21,471 nt of DNA from Methanoregula sp. UBA471. GTDB taxonomy: Archaea; Halobacteriota; Methanomicrobia; Methanomicrobiales; Methanospirillaceae. Below are positions 12,745-21,451 of the stretch, in pieces (within the stretch, counting starts at the first letter, position 1; the number at the start of each line of letters is the position of its first letter). The notes beneath the pieces were generated by a model. It had not been told where the DNA came from. It saw nothing but the letters and a program-made list of their open reading frames with translations, and ran no database searches. A program made the translations under genes and the position numbers. The stretch covers positions 1 to 21,471 of the forward strand of contig DADT01000017.1 of NCBI GenBank assembly GCA_002495065.1, read 5' to 3'.

Positions 12745-13142
12745 AGAAGAGAGAGTGAACCGGTAATTTTATCCAGGTCCTCGCTTTTTCCAGGACCGAG
12801 CCCGAGTGCAGTGATGGTTCCGGGCGGGATCTCGGTCATGCCGGCGTCCTGGATCAGCGATGAGGAAATACCAGTCCGTTCCGCAATTACTTTGAGCTCA
12901 AACAGTGTCCTTTCGTCAGGTGCCTTAAGAACTACTTTCTTCTGTCCTTCAGAAAGCCAGGCTTTCTGGAGGGATTTATCTGCGTTGTTATAGGCACCGA
13001 TGGATGCGTGTGCAGCCTGGGCACACCGCTTGCCGCAGCTCATTTTCACATCATTGCGGATGACCAGGCATTGCTTGTAACGGAAATCCGGTTCGGGTTT
13101 TGGCACCGGTATGTGCCCGGAAGTTTTAGGCATTGTCAGCAT
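12741..13142 (-). CDS. pth2: Peptidyl-tRNA hydrolase, Pth2 family, 133 aa
   Basis: Archaeal/eukaryotic-type peptidyl-tRNA hydrolase, which releases stalled peptides from tRNA. The conserved block YKQCLVIRNDVKMSCGKRCAQAAHASIGAY opens the domain, and the LIQDAGMTEIPPGTITALGLGP stretch near the end is diagnostic. The N-terminus carries about 20 extra residues, rich in Pro and Lys, ahead of the usual start. No internal Met is available near the domain edge, so the extension seems real; a start at 13133 (MPKTSG) is as likely as 13142. It is the first gene of the pair with truD. Confidence 0.95.
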   Translation of the reverse strand: MLTMPKTSGHIPVPKPEPDFRYKQCLVIRNDVKMSCGKRCAQAAHASIGAYNNADKSLQKAWLSEGQKKVVLKAPDERTLFELKVIAERTGISSSLIQDAGMTEIPPGTITALGLGPGKSEDLDKITGSLSLL

Positions 13143-13284
13143 CTCTTTGTATTTTAGTCCGATTAACCTTACTGGTGTCAGTGACTATTCAACGATCGGG
13201 TAATAATCACCGGTTTTGCGGGGCGGAACGGTATAGGCAACTTTTTTGACGACTTCCTGACTTCTGATATAGTGATTTTATATT

Positions 13285-13363
13285 GCCGCTCCGGAATAGT
13301 ATTGTCATACCAGTCCTGATCCGGGAAAGATTATCGCCGCTCCAGCCGGCTCCTTATTGTCAT
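13285..13363 (+). promoter_or_regulatory. Direct repeats upstream of the ABC exporter genes
   Basis: GCCGCTCC (13285-13292 and 13336-13343) is followed in each copy by TATTGTCAT (13300-13308 and 13355-13363). The two-part repeat, start to start 51 bp apart, lies 44-120 bases before the ATP-binding gene and could be a regulator-binding site. TTTTATATTG just before the first copy is a TATA candidate. Confidence 0.4.
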
Positions 13364-13406
13364 CCCGGAAAAACAAAAGGACAGAAGTGATCGATGGGTG
13401 ACCTGC

Positions 13407-14399
13407 ATGCCGGAAACAGAACAGGAACACGGCGACATTATCATCAGCGTTGAAAACCTGGAACATTCCTACAAAGGCTTCAAGGCCGTTGACGGGATAA
13501 GTTTCGCGGTGAGGAGAGGCGAGATCTTCTCGTTTCTCGGGCCCAACGGGGCCGGTAAGAGCACGGCAATCAATGTCCTTATTACCCTGCTTGCAAAGCA
13601 GAAGGGGTCAGCAAGCGTTGCCGGGTTCGATGTCACCCTGGACCCCCAGAAAGTCCGTGAATCCATCGGGATCGTCTTCCAGGACATCACTCTCGATCGC
13701 GATATGACGGTGTGGGAGATCCTCGAGTTCCACGGCAGGTTGTACAACATGCCGAATGAGCAGCGCAGGAAAAGGATCGAGGAACTCCTTGACCTTGTCG
13801 AGCTGGCGGGCAAAAGGGACGAACGCACAAAACACCTGAGCGGGGGCATGAAACGGCGACTTGAAATTGCCCGCGGGCTGATGACACGCCCCCGGGTGCT
13901 CTTCCTTGACGAACCTACCATCGGACTGGATCCCCAGACCCGCCTGAGGATGTGGGATTATATCCGGGGAGTCAACAATGAGGGGACGACCATTTTCCTT
14001 ACCACCCATTACATGGACGAAGCAGACCACCTGTCGGACCGTATCAGCATCATCGATCACGGGCGGATTGTCATAACCGGAAAACCCTGGGAGCTCAAAA
14101 ACACACTGGGGCGCGACCTGATTTACCTGGAGACAAACGACAACGATGCAGCTGTCCGGTCTCTGAAAGATCATCCCGGTATCCGTGATGTAAAATTCAA
14201 ACCGAAAGGATTTGTCCTGATGGTCAACGAGGACGGTTCCAAGGTGCTTCCCATTGTCATTGAAACACTCCGGAATGCAGGTATTGAAATCTCCACCATT
14301 AACTTAAAAAAACCGTCAATGGATGATGTATTTGTTTTTTACACAGGCCGCGAGTTCCGGGATGAACCCCCCACGAAAATACCCCGGGCGGGAGGATAG
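13407..14399 (+). CDS. ABC transporter ATP-binding protein, DrrA-like, 330 aa
   Basis: The cytoplasmic ATPase of a drug- or lipid-type ABC-2 exporter. Walker A GPNGAGKST is at residues 45-53, the Q-loop in VFQDITLD at 90-97, signature LSGGM at 144-148, Walker B VLFLDEP at 164-170 and the H-loop His201 in TTHYMDEAD. The extra C-terminal domain of about 90 residues is usual in the daunorubicin-resistance subfamily. ATG at 13407 is preferred to GTG at 13398 because GGGTGA ends five bases before it. It lies four bases upstream of its permease. The substrate cannot be read from sequence. Confidence 0.93.
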   Translation: MPETEQEHGDIIISVENLEHSYKGFKAVDGISFAVRRGEIFSFLGPNGAGKSTAINVLITLLAKQKGSASVAGFDVTLDPQKVRESIGIVFQDITLDRDMTVWEILEFHGRLYNMPNEQRRKRIEELLDLVELAGKRDERTKHLSGGMKRRLEIARGLMTRPRVLFLDEPTIGLDPQTRLRMWDYIRGVNNEGTTIFLTTHYMDEADHLSDRISIIDHGRIVITGKPWELKNTLGRDLIYLETNDNDAAVRSLKDHPGIRDVKFKPKGFVLMVNEDGSKVLPIVIETLRNAGIEISTINLKKPSMDDVFVFYTGREFRDEPPTKIPRAGG

Positions 14400-14403
14400 T
14401 AAC

Positions 14404-15240
14404 ATGCACTATGGATTTGCCACCATTTACTGGCGGGACATGATCAGGTTTGTAAGGTTCAAGACCCTGCTGGTCTCTTCCCTCCTCCAGCCGGCGCTCT
14501 GGCTGGCTTTTTTTGGCATAGCGATGTCGAGCAGTTTTGATAAACTGATCACGGGTATCCCTGTACCGCCCGGTGTCCATGTGATCGGCTACCTGACATT
14601 CATGGGCGCTGGAATTATTGCAATGACCACGCTTTTCACCAGCCTCTTTGGCGGGATCGTGATCCTGTTTGACAAAAACTGGGGGCTGATGCGTGAGATC
14701 CTCGCAAGCCCCATGAACAGGAACCACATCATTTTCGGCATCGGTCTTTCCGGGGTCACCAAGTCGTTTATCCAGGCCATCATCATCATGACCTTTGGTA
14801 TCCTGATCGGAGCGGCATTCTTCGAGGGATTTACAACCTGGCAGGTGGTTTTGGGGATCATCGGTGTGCTCGCATTTGTCGGGATGTTTGCGCTCGGTTT
14901 CCTGTTTCTTTCTGCCGCCATTGCCATTTCCATGGAGAGCCCCGAGGGGCTCCAGGGAGTCATCACCCTTTTGACCATGCCGATCTTTTTTGCCAGCAAT
15001 GCCCTGTACCCGACTGATTCGTTTCCGGAAGTTTTGAAAATCCTGTCAATATACAATCCCATGACGCTCCTGATAACCGGTATACGGTATTTTGCCATCG
15101 GCCCGGATTTCATGGCTCTCGGGATGCATTACCAGTATACCTGGTCCGATATCCTCACGGCGTATGCCGGACTCATGGCTTTTGCTATTCTGACGTTCGG
15201 GCTTGCCGTCTGGCGGTTCAGAAAAGCTGTTGTCACGTGA
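14404..15240 (+). CDS. ABC-2 type transporter permease, DrrB-like, 278 aa
   Basis: The membrane partner of the ATPase at 13407-14399. About six hydrophobic segments are visible, with the family pattern of an amphipathic N-terminus (YWRDMIRFVRFKTLLVSSLLQP), a cytoplasmic DKNWGLMREILASPM motif that couples to the ATPase, and the LYPTDSFPEVLKILSIYNPMT loop before the last helix. The ATG at 14404 is preceded by GGGAGGA. An in-frame ATG at 14323 lies inside the ATPase gene and is rejected. The unit may export a lipid, peptide or antibiotic. Confidence 0.93.
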   Translation: MHYGFATIYWRDMIRFVRFKTLLVSSLLQPALWLAFFGIAMSSSFDKLITGIPVPPGVHVIGYLTFMGAGIIAMTTLFTSLFGGIVILFDKNWGLMREILASPMNRNHIIFGIGLSGVTKSFIQAIIIMTFGILIGAAFFEGFTTWQVVLGIIGVLAFVGMFALGFLFLSAAIAISMESPEGLQGVITLLTMPIFFASNALYPTDSFPEVLKILSIYNPMTLLITGIRYFAIGPDFMALGMHYQYTWSDILTAYAGLMAFAILTFGLAVWRFRKAVVT

Positions 15241-15267
15241 GGGGTGCTGAAGAGATTTTTTTTGCTT

Positions 15268-15451
15268 GGGAGAAATCCTCACAATATTTTTTGGTCTACG
15301 GCATGTAATGCCTCCGCCCATGCCGCTGTGGCACCCCGGGAGTATAACTCAAGAGAAGGTAAAACGACACAATCCCAAAGTGCAGGGGCGTTTCGGAGGG
15401 GACAGGCACCGTCCCTCCATAAATAGGTGCTTTACCATTTGTTGAAAACTC
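15268..15451 (+). repeat. REP-like repeat A, copy 2
   Basis: Same orientation as 2652-2850, with shared blocks CCGCTGTGGCACCC, AGAAGGTAA, ACGACACAATC, GGGGACAGGCAC and AGGTGCTTTAC. The hairpin GGAGGGGAC-AGGCACC-GTCCCTCC is kept although its bases have changed, suggesting the structure matters. It lies 27 bases after the permease gene and is followed by the inverted B repeat. Confidence 0.75.
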
Positions 15452-15464
15452 AGGGTTTCCTATG

Positions 15465-15700
15465 AAATTAAAGTAAACAGATGTGGGTAATGGATTGTTT
15501 ATTCCTCATAATTATTTGTGATGAACCCCGCCGCCCCCGACGGGGCGCCCCCGCGGCGGATCAGTGTCTACAAGCATATTTGTAAACACCGCACTGCCCC
15601 GCCGTGCCTCGGAGAGGCCCTGAGGCGGGGAGCCCTCATAAAATTATAGGGTTTAATGATTTTCATGGTTCGGGTGCGAATTCCCATTCATACCCGTTTC
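15465..15700 (-). repeat. Dispersed structured repeat B, copy 3 (long form, inverted)
   Basis: Nearly identical, on the opposite strand, to 2411-2644, including both GC-rich hairpins, the TTTACAAATATGCTT linker and the AT-rich tail. Differences in the first hairpin (TTCG-cac-cCGAA here, GGTTC-tcaccc-GAACC there) keep pairing possible. It separates the permease gene from the 3' end of hypD. Confidence 0.85.
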
Positions 15701-15786
15701 TCCAAAGCTCAGAATTGTGCATTTCCTAAAAACAGAACCTGTTTTGATGATGCTTGCAGGAAATTTCCGAGATCCGGCTGTGCTCA

Positions 15787-16815
15787 TCAGGAATTTTTTG
15801 TGTGATAGGTATGCCAGATCTTACATGCACCTTCATGGCTCACCATGCAGGGGCCGACCGGAGATCTCGGGGTGCATACTTTTGCAAAGAGCCTGCAGTC
15901 AGATGGCTGTGCGATCCCCCGGAGCACCTTGTCACAGATACAGGCAGAATGTTTGGTGATGTGCCGGAATTCAATACCGAACTTTTTCTGTGCATCGTAG
16001 TGCTCAAACTCCTCCCTGAGCCTCAGTCCTGACTGGGGAATCACCGGAAATCCACGCCATTCAACATCGAATGGCTCAAATACTTCATACATCAGTTTTT
16101 TTGCCTTAAGATTTCCTTCGCGGCTGACCGCCCGGGGGTAGGCATTGTCAACCCTGTGCGTCCCTTCACGCACCTGTCGCACCAGCATCAGGAGACCGAG
16201 CAGTATGTCTTCGGCCTCAAACCCGGCAACCACCTGGGGTACCGGAAACTGTTCGTATTCTTCATACCCCATCACCGTGCAGACGTGCCCGGGGAGCATG
16301 AACCCGTCCAGTTTTGCCTCACCCTGTTCAAGCAGCCATTTCATCGCCGGGGGAACTATCCGGTGACAGGAAAGTATGGAGAAATTTTCAGGGGGTTTTG
16401 AAAGAATGGTTGCGGCGACAGTTGGTGCCGTGGTCTCAAACCCGACTGAAATGAACACGACCTCTTCATCAGTTTTCCGGGCGATTTCCACGGCCTTATG
16501 AACGCCCTGCACCACCCGGACGTCTCCTCCGCAGGATTCCATAGATCCCCGGGATCCCGGAACACGCAGAAGATCGCCATAGGTTGCGATGATACAGTTC
16601 TTTCCGGCGAGATCCAGGGCGGCGTCGATCTCTCCCTGAGGTGTTATGCAGACGGGACAACCGGGACCCATGACAATTTTCAGCCGTTCCGGGAGGAGGC
16701 TGCGCAACCCGGTCCGGGCTATCGCTGCCTCGTGGGTGCCACAGATGTGCATGAACGTTAAATCCCGATCGGTAATGTCATGAAGTTTGTCGGCAATCTC
16801 TTTTCCCGTCGCCAT
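15787..16815 (-). CDS. hypD: [NiFe]-hydrogenase maturation protein HypD, 342 aa
   Basis: HypD works with HypC to build the Fe(CN)2CO unit of NiFe hydrogenases and carries a 4Fe-4S cluster. The essential cysteines are visible: Cys25 in CGTHE, and Cys53 and Cys56 in GPGCPVC. There is a C-terminal Cys-rich part (SACICDKVLRGI..DCRLFAKVC...GPCMVSHEGAC). The length is normal for the family. None of the other hyp genes (A, B, C, E, F) is in the window, so it is a detached maturation gene, or its partners lie elsewhere. It is divergent from the MscS gene with only 43 bases between the two starts. Confidence 0.96.
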   Translation of the reverse strand: MATGKEIADKLHDITDRDLTFMHICGTHEAAIARTGLRSLLPERLKIVMGPGCPVCITPQGEIDAALDLAGKNCIIATYGDLLRVPGSRGSMESCGGDVRVVQGVHKAVEIARKTDEEVVFISVGFETTAPTVAATILSKPPENFSILSCHRIVPPAMKWLLEQGEAKLDGFMLPGHVCTVMGYEEYEQFPVPQVVAGFEAEDILLGLLMLVRQVREGTHRVDNAYPRAVSREGNLKAKKLMYEVFEPFDVEWRGFPVIPQSGLRLREEFEHYDAQKKFGIEFRHITKHSACICDKVLRGIAQPSDCRLFAKVCTPRSPVGPCMVSHEGACKIWHTYHTKNS

Positions 16816-16858
16816 ATAATCTTAAGACTATGTACTGGGAAATAACATAAGAGTACGT
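16816..16858. promoter_or_regulatory. Compact divergent promoter region hypD/mscS
   Basis: Only 43 bases separate the two ATGs. AT-rich TATA-like blocks occur on each strand: CATATAATC at the hypD start for the rightward gene, and TTATGTTAT for the leftward gene. The rightward promoter must overlap the beginning of hypD. Both messages probably have very short leaders. Confidence 0.4.
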
Positions 16859-17908
16859 ATGGTTCTTGTAGCAGGAATCGAAGTCAATTACATCCTCGCA
16901 GCGTTCACGCTGCTTCTGGGAATCCTGATCGCCTTCCTCGTCCGGGCAATCGTCCGCTGGCTGGCATCAAGAGCCGGCGAGACTGAGACCTACTGGGACG
17001 ACATCATCATCGCTTCATTCGGTGCACCTGTCCAGGTAGCCATTATGGTATTTTTCCTGTATTTTGCCCTCACCTGGTTCGGCATCCTTCCGGAGAGCAT
17101 GGCGTGGATCCAGGATCCCAACTACGTGACCTCCTTCTATATCATCATCAGTGCATGGATTCTCTCCACGTTCCTTCACAGCATTATCCATATCTATGGC
17201 CGGAGATATGCCGAACAGTCAGATACCGATCTCGATGACCGCCTCGTTGAGCTGTTCGAACTGGTCATCCGGTACGTTATCTGGTTTGTTGCCATCATGG
17301 CAATCCTCAAGGTTTTCGAAATCGATATCACCCCGTTCCTTGCCGGTGCGGGTATCGCTGGTATCGCCGTGGCGCTGGCAGCCCAGGACCTCATCTCCAA
17401 CTTCTTTGGCGGGGCAATCATCACCGTTGACAAACCCTTCAAGGTCGGTGACCGGATTAAGGTAGAAGATTACTACGGGGATGTTATCTCGGTCGGCACC
17501 CGGAGTACCCGTATCAAGACGCTGGATTACCAGATCGTGACGATCCCCAACAACAAGCTGACCACGAATATCATCATCAATTATTCCGAACCCGACCAGA
17601 AACTCCGGATCACCATCCCCGTCTCTGTTGCCTACGGGACAGATCCAAAACGGGTCAAGGAGGTACTCCTTGAGATTGCCCAGGATGCGATAAAAAATAC
17701 CGGCTATCTCCTTGATGAACCCGCCCCAACGGTCTTTTTCACGGCATTCGCTGATTCCAGCCTCAACTTCATTCTCCGCGTCTGGGCGCAGAAGTATAAC
17801 ATTCCGGACGAGGTGAAGGACGCAATCAACTGCAGGATTGCCGAAAGGTTTGCCCAGGAAGGAATCGCAATCCCCTTCCCGCAGATGGACGTGCATATAA
17901 CAAAGTAA
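16859..17908 (+). CDS. mscS: Small-conductance mechanosensitive channel, MscS family, 349 aa
   Basis: A membrane channel that opens under tension to release solutes on osmotic downshock. Four to five hydrophobic segments lie in the first 150 residues. The pore helix GAGIAGIAVALAAQDLISNF (about 163-182) with its Gly/Ala packing is diagnostic. A beta domain follows (FKVGDRIKVEDYYGDVISVGTRSTRIKTLD...IPNNKL), and then the C-terminal alpha/beta vestibule. The length fits the common archaeal form. Little leader is present before the ATG. A T-tract follows the gene. Confidence 0.95.
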   Translation: MVLVAGIEVNYILAAFTLLLGILIAFLVRAIVRWLASRAGETETYWDDIIIASFGAPVQVAIMVFFLYFALTWFGILPESMAWIQDPNYVTSFYIIISAWILSTFLHSIIHIYGRRYAEQSDTDLDDRLVELFELVIRYVIWFVAIMAILKVFEIDITPFLAGAGIAGIAVALAAQDLISNFFGGAIITVDKPFKVGDRIKVEDYYGDVISVGTRSTRIKTLDYQIVTIPNNKLTTNIIINYSEPDQKLRITIPVSVAYGTDPKRVKEVLLEIAQDAIKNTGYLLDEPAPTVFFTAFADSSLNFILRVWAQKYNIPDEVKDAINCRIAERFAQEGIAIPFPQMDVHITK

Positions 17909-17919
17909 CCCTCCCGATC

Positions 17920-17932
17920 TTTTTTTTTTTTT
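17920..17932 (+). terminator. 13-base T-tract after the MscS gene
   Basis: An uninterrupted T13 run 11 bases after the stop codon. Archaeal RNA polymerase terminates on such oligo-T stretches without needing a hairpin. Confidence 0.7.
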
Positions 17933-17949
17933 GGCCTGTGCGTTTTGCG

Positions 17950-17957
17950 TATATTTA
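17950..17957 (+). promoter_or_regulatory. TATA box for the TIM-barrel gene
   Basis: TATATTTA is centred about 31 bases before the ATG at 17985, predicting a transcript start a few bases before the ATG and a nearly leaderless message. Confidence 0.55.
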
Positions 17958-17984
17958 TGACGCTTGAGACACGATCACTCATCC

Positions 17985-18695
17985 ATGTTTGCCGTATCCA
18001 CGTTCTGCCTGCACAGCATTCCTCTCACTGCAGCCCTTGACCAGCTCACGGCAATCACCGATCATATCGAGATAATGGGTGATGGTCTTCATCACCTTGA
18101 CAGTGCAGATCTTCTGACGAGTTATTCCGCCCGGTACACCATCCACGCACCCTGCCGGGGAACAAATATCGCAAGCCTCCTTGAACCGATACGACAGGCC
18201 AGTGTTGAAGTGGTGCGGCAGTGTTTTGGAATCGCTGCAGAGGTAAATGCCGGTGTTGTCGTGCATCCGGGATATTTTGCGTGGGCAGAAGAACGGGCAA
18301 AAGCTGAACAGCAGCTGAAAAAATCGTTGTTGGACCTTTCCCTGCTTGCCAAAGAGTATTCAGTCCGCTACTTCGTCGAAAATATGGGAAACTGGGAATA
18401 TTTCTTTTTGAAAACTCCCGATGAACTTCACCTTATTGGTGACATCCCTTTTGCATTGGATGCCGGGCATGCACACCAGAATCACTGTCTTGCAGAATTT
18501 CTCAGCTTCCCCGCCGCCCATTATCACCTTCACGACAACGATGGAACGGAAGATTCCCATCTTGCTCTCGGGAAAGGCACCATAGACTTTGAGCCGGTGA
18601 TGAAAGCGGTACAAAAAAACAGGATTATACCGGTTCTTGAAGTCGCAACGTTTGAAGGGGTGATGGAAAGCATCCGTCTGCTGAGCAGGTTCTGA
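17985..18695 (+). CDS. Sugar phosphate isomerase/epimerase-like TIM-barrel protein, 236 aa
   Basis: Member of the AP-endonuclease-2/xylose-isomerase-like superfamily. Candidate metal ligands fall at strand ends as expected: His54 (TIHAPCRG), His94 (VVHPGY), Glu132 (FVENMGN), Asp159 with His162 (ALDAGHAH), His183 (HLHDNDG) and Glu219 (VLEVATFEG). The late motif GKGTIDFEPV is typical of the family. The superfamily includes sugar isomerases, epimerases and DNA repair nucleases; the exact substrate cannot be told. The start at 17985 follows the TATA position; a TTG at 17964 would add seven residues. A hairpin terminator follows the stop. Confidence 0.88.
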   Translation: MFAVSTFCLHSIPLTAALDQLTAITDHIEIMGDGLHHLDSADLLTSYSARYTIHAPCRGTNIASLLEPIRQASVEVVRQCFGIAAEVNAGVVVHPGYFAWAEERAKAEQQLKKSLLDLSLLAKEYSVRYFVENMGNWEYFFLKTPDELHLIGDIPFALDAGHAHQNHCLAEFLSFPAAHYHLHDNDGTEDSHLALGKGTIDFEPVMKAVQKNRIIPVLEVATFEGVMESIRLLSRF

Positions 18696-18717
18696 TTCTC
18701 CCCTGCGGGAATCTTTT
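18694..18717 (+). terminator. Hairpin GATTC...GAATC followed by TTTT
   Basis: The stem GATTC (18694-18698)/GAATC (18709-18713), with further C-G pairs inside, overlaps the stop codon of the TIM-barrel gene and is followed by TTTT. Confidence 0.5.
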
Positions 18718-18763
18718 CGGTCAGCCTCCATATACTCATCTGGTTTGAAAAAATGGCATGGTT

Positions 18764-18920
18764 GAAACGGGCATGAACGGTAATGGTTCTCACCCAACCA
18801 TGAAAAATAGTGAAGAAACGACTGGCGCTCGCAACAATCTATTGAGAGAACAGGGACGAAGTTTTCAGGGTAATTGAAGCGCCGCGGGGCGTCCCTTTGT
18901 GGTGCGGAGCAGGTCATCGC
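18764..18920 (+). repeat. Dispersed structured repeat B, copy 4 (short form)
   Basis: This starts with GAAACGGGCATGAACGG and the hairpin ATGGTT-ctcaccc-AACCAT. It ends with TTTTCAGG, TGAAGCGCCGCGGGGCGTCCC and a GGTCATCGC tail. The order of blocks matches 2213-2365, from which it differs by scattered substitutions. It lies between the TIM-barrel gene and the beta-propeller gene, in an otherwise empty 380-base gap. Confidence 0.7.
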
Positions 18921-19078
18921 CGGGGGTTATGGTCCGGGTATTTTTTCCAGATTCTTAATCAACTCATTTCCACCGTTACACCTGATAGATCCGAAATCCC
19001 AACCACAGGATGCCTTCGAAATTTTTCGCAGTTTACGCCAGATTAATGACCTCATGATCCCATACTCTCGTTACAACC

Positions 19079-21253
19079 ATGTCATCCAGAAATTATCTCC
19101 TCATACTCTGTGCTTCCCTCATCCTTATTGCAGTCATTGCATCCGGATGCATGAGCACTCCGGTAACTACGGTACCCGTATCCTCAGAACTGAAGAAGTT
19201 CAACTCAACCGCCGAGATCGAGCAGTATCTCAAAGATTCGGTTGCAACGGACCAGCAGAATGGATACTACCGTACGATGGTTCCCACGATGGGGACCGGC
19301 ATGAATGTCCCTCAGAGTTCCAATGAGAAGGCATCCACCGGCATACCGGCACCTGCCCTTCCCGGAGCTGCCGGTTATTCGCAGACAAATATCCAGGTTG
19401 CCGGTGTCGATGAACCGGATATCATAAAAAATGACAACAGGTATATTTACACCATCTCCGGCCCAACTCTTGCCATTATCGACGCCTACCCTGCAGCAGG
19501 TGCCGCGGTTATCTCCAGAACTGAGATCGCCGATACACCAAAAGATATCTTTGTTAACGGAGACCGTCTCGTCCTCTTCAGTACGGGAACGGGAACGCCG
19601 GAGACCATTACCCAGCCATCAGGTGCTGAACCTGGTATCGGGCAGGAAATGATAATGCCGCCATACCGATACTATTCACCTGTTACCCATGCCACCATCT
19701 ATGATATCAGCGACCGGAAAAATCCCCGGGTCCTGAAAGACTACACGATGGATGGCGACTATACCGATGCGAGGATGATCGGTTCGCTGGTCTACATGAT
19801 CACCCGGCAGCAGGTCTATACCTATTCCGGCAACCAGGTGGTCGTCCCCGCCCTCCGCGAGGGGACGAGAACGGTTATCCAGCCGGATGTCTGGTATTTC
19901 GACAACCGCGAATACCAGTATACCTTCACCACCATCACCTCATTCGATGCCTCGAGCGGGAATGAAAAAGATGCCCAGACATACCTGCTGGGCAGCGGGA
20001 ATACCCTCTACGTATCCCGGGACGCGATGTACATAAGTTACCAGAGATACCATCCGGTGATGTATAATACACGTGGCGTCGTCCCGCCACAGCCTGTTGC
20101 AGTCAACAGCGGAATGGGTGTTTCAACCGCAGTTGACCTCCCCGTCTCATCAGCATCCGGGGTATCATCTTCAAAGATTGTCGTCTCACCCGCTGTTCTC
20201 CCCGCTGACTTCAACACCCTGACCGAGAGCGAGAGGCAGTCGATCCTCGACGGGCTCCGGAATGCCGAACAGGAAGCGATCCGCCGGCAGGAAGCCGACC
20301 AGACCACTACGGTCGTCCACAAGATCGGCATTACCAACGGTGCTATCACCTACAACGCAAAAGGTGAGGTGCCGGGCATTCTCGACAACCAGTTCTCGAT
20401 GGATGAATTCAACGGCAACCTCCGCCTCGCCACCACGTCCAGCGTGTACACGCCGCAGTACGGTCAGTACACCTACAATAACGTCTATGTCCTCGACGGG
20501 AAGATGGCAACGATCGGTTCATTAACCCATATCGCCGAACAGGAAACAATCTACTCGACCCGGTTTATCGGCGACCGGCTCTACATGGTGACCTTCAAGC
20601 GGATCGACCCGTTCTTCGTGATCGACCTCTCGAACCCCCGGAGCCCGAAGATCCTGGGAAAACTGAAGATCCCCGGCTACTCCGATTACCTGCACCCGTA
20701 CGATGCGACACATATCATCGGCATCGGCAAGGAGACGACAACCAACGAGTGGGGCGGTGTATCCACGAGCGGGGTCAAACTTGCCCTGTTCGATGTCTCT
20801 GACGTGTCAAACCCGAAACAACTCGACAAGGTGCAGATCGGTGATGCGGGTTCAGATTCGGCGGCACTCACCGACCACCACGCCTTCCTCTTTGACAGGA
20901 CAAAGAACCTCCTCGTGATCCCGGTGCGGGCTGTTTCGACAGCTCCGGTCATAAAAGGGGACTATTACAACTACCAGCCGCAGATCTGGTACGGGGCATA
21001 CGTGTTCGGCCTTACCCCGCAGACCGGCTTTACCCTTAGGGGCACCGTCCAGCATGGCAGCGGCGACAGCGGCTACTACTATTACGGCAGCTCGACATCC
21101 GAGGTAAAGCGTTCACTCTATATCGGCGATGTCCTCTACACGATGTCATCAAAACAGATCAAGGCAAATCCGCTTGGTGACCTCAACACGACGATTGCGA
21201 CAATCCCGCTTCCCGGCGTCGGAGATATTTTATACCCTGTCCCGATGAAGTGA
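19079..21253 (+). CDS. Secreted beta-propeller domain lipoprotein, 724 aa
   Basis: The N-terminus is a signal peptide with a lipobox: MSSRNYLLIL..LIAVIASGC, with the modified Cys24 predicted as the lipid anchor. After a Ser/Thr-rich linker, the block GVDEPDIIKNDNRYIYTI at about residues 106-123 starts repeated strands of the archaeal/bacterial beta-propeller domain distantly related to WD40. Further repeats include YDISDRKNPRVLKDYTM, TRFIGDRLYMVTF..DPFFVIDLSNPRSPKILGKL, and FDVSDVSNPKQLDKVQIGDAGSDS. It is thought to sit on the outer cell surface, with an unknown ligand. An insertion with Glu/Arg/Gln-rich helix lies around 380-410. No C-terminal PGF-type sorting tail is seen, so it is not an archaeosortase substrate. 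Confidence 0.93.
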   Translation: MSSRNYLLILCASLILIAVIASGCMSTPVTTVPVSSELKKFNSTAEIEQYLKDSVATDQQNGYYRTMVPTMGTGMNVPQSSNEKASTGIPAPALPGAAGYSQTNIQVAGVDEPDIIKNDNRYIYTISGPTLAIIDAYPAAGAAVISRTEIADTPKDIFVNGDRLVLFSTGTGTPETITQPSGAEPGIGQEMIMPPYRYYSPVTHATIYDISDRKNPRVLKDYTMDGDYTDARMIGSLVYMITRQQVYTYSGNQVVVPALREGTRTVIQPDVWYFDNREYQYTFTTITSFDASSGNEKDAQTYLLGSGNTLYVSRDAMYISYQRYHPVMYNTRGVVPPQPVAVNSGMGVSTAVDLPVSSASGVSSSKIVVSPAVLPADFNTLTESERQSILDGLRNAEQEAIRRQEADQTTTVVHKIGITNGAITYNAKGEVPGILDNQFSMDEFNGNLRLATTSSVYTPQYGQYTYNNVYVLDGKMATIGSLTHIAEQETIYSTRFIGDRLYMVTFKRIDPFFVIDLSNPRSPKILGKLKIPGYSDYLHPYDATHIIGIGKETTTNEWGGVSTSGVKLALFDVSDVSNPKQLDKVQIGDAGSDSAALTDHHAFLFDRTKNLLVIPVRAVSTAPVIKGDYYNYQPQIWYGAYVFGLTPQTGFTLRGTVQHGSGDSGYYYYGSSTSEVKRSLYIGDVLYTMSSKQIKANPLGDLNTTIATIPLPGVGDILYPVPMK

Positions 21254-21280
21254 GTCCAGGACTGATAGGATTCCGTTTCC

Positions 21281-21287
21281 TTTTTTT
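21281..21287 (+). terminator. T-tract after the beta-propeller gene
   Basis: T7 within a pyrimidine-rich run 28 bases after the stop codon; a probable oligo-T terminator. Confidence 0.45.
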
Positions 21288-21411
21288 ATCTTTCCCTAAA
21301 AAATAGTAGATTTTGCCAGACAATTCTTTTGTCGGTCTATGAGGAAAAGGATAACGAAAGCCCCGGTACTTCTGTTGAAAAACCAGGGATGCATTCCTCC
21401 TATCCCTTGCA

Positions 21412-21419
21412 TTTATATG
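21412..21419 (+). promoter_or_regulatory. TATA box of the tRNA gene
   Basis: TTTATATG lies about 37 bases before the predicted mature tRNA 5' end, so the transcript would start roughly ten bases upstream of it. Confidence 0.55.
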
Positions 21420-21451
21420 GGTATGGAAGAGAATAAGTAAGGTAAAAACGT

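Noticed and set aside
15717..16032. Two overlapping plus-strand frames of 80 and 92 codons
   Set aside because: Mostly antisense to the conserved Cys-rich C-terminus of hypD.
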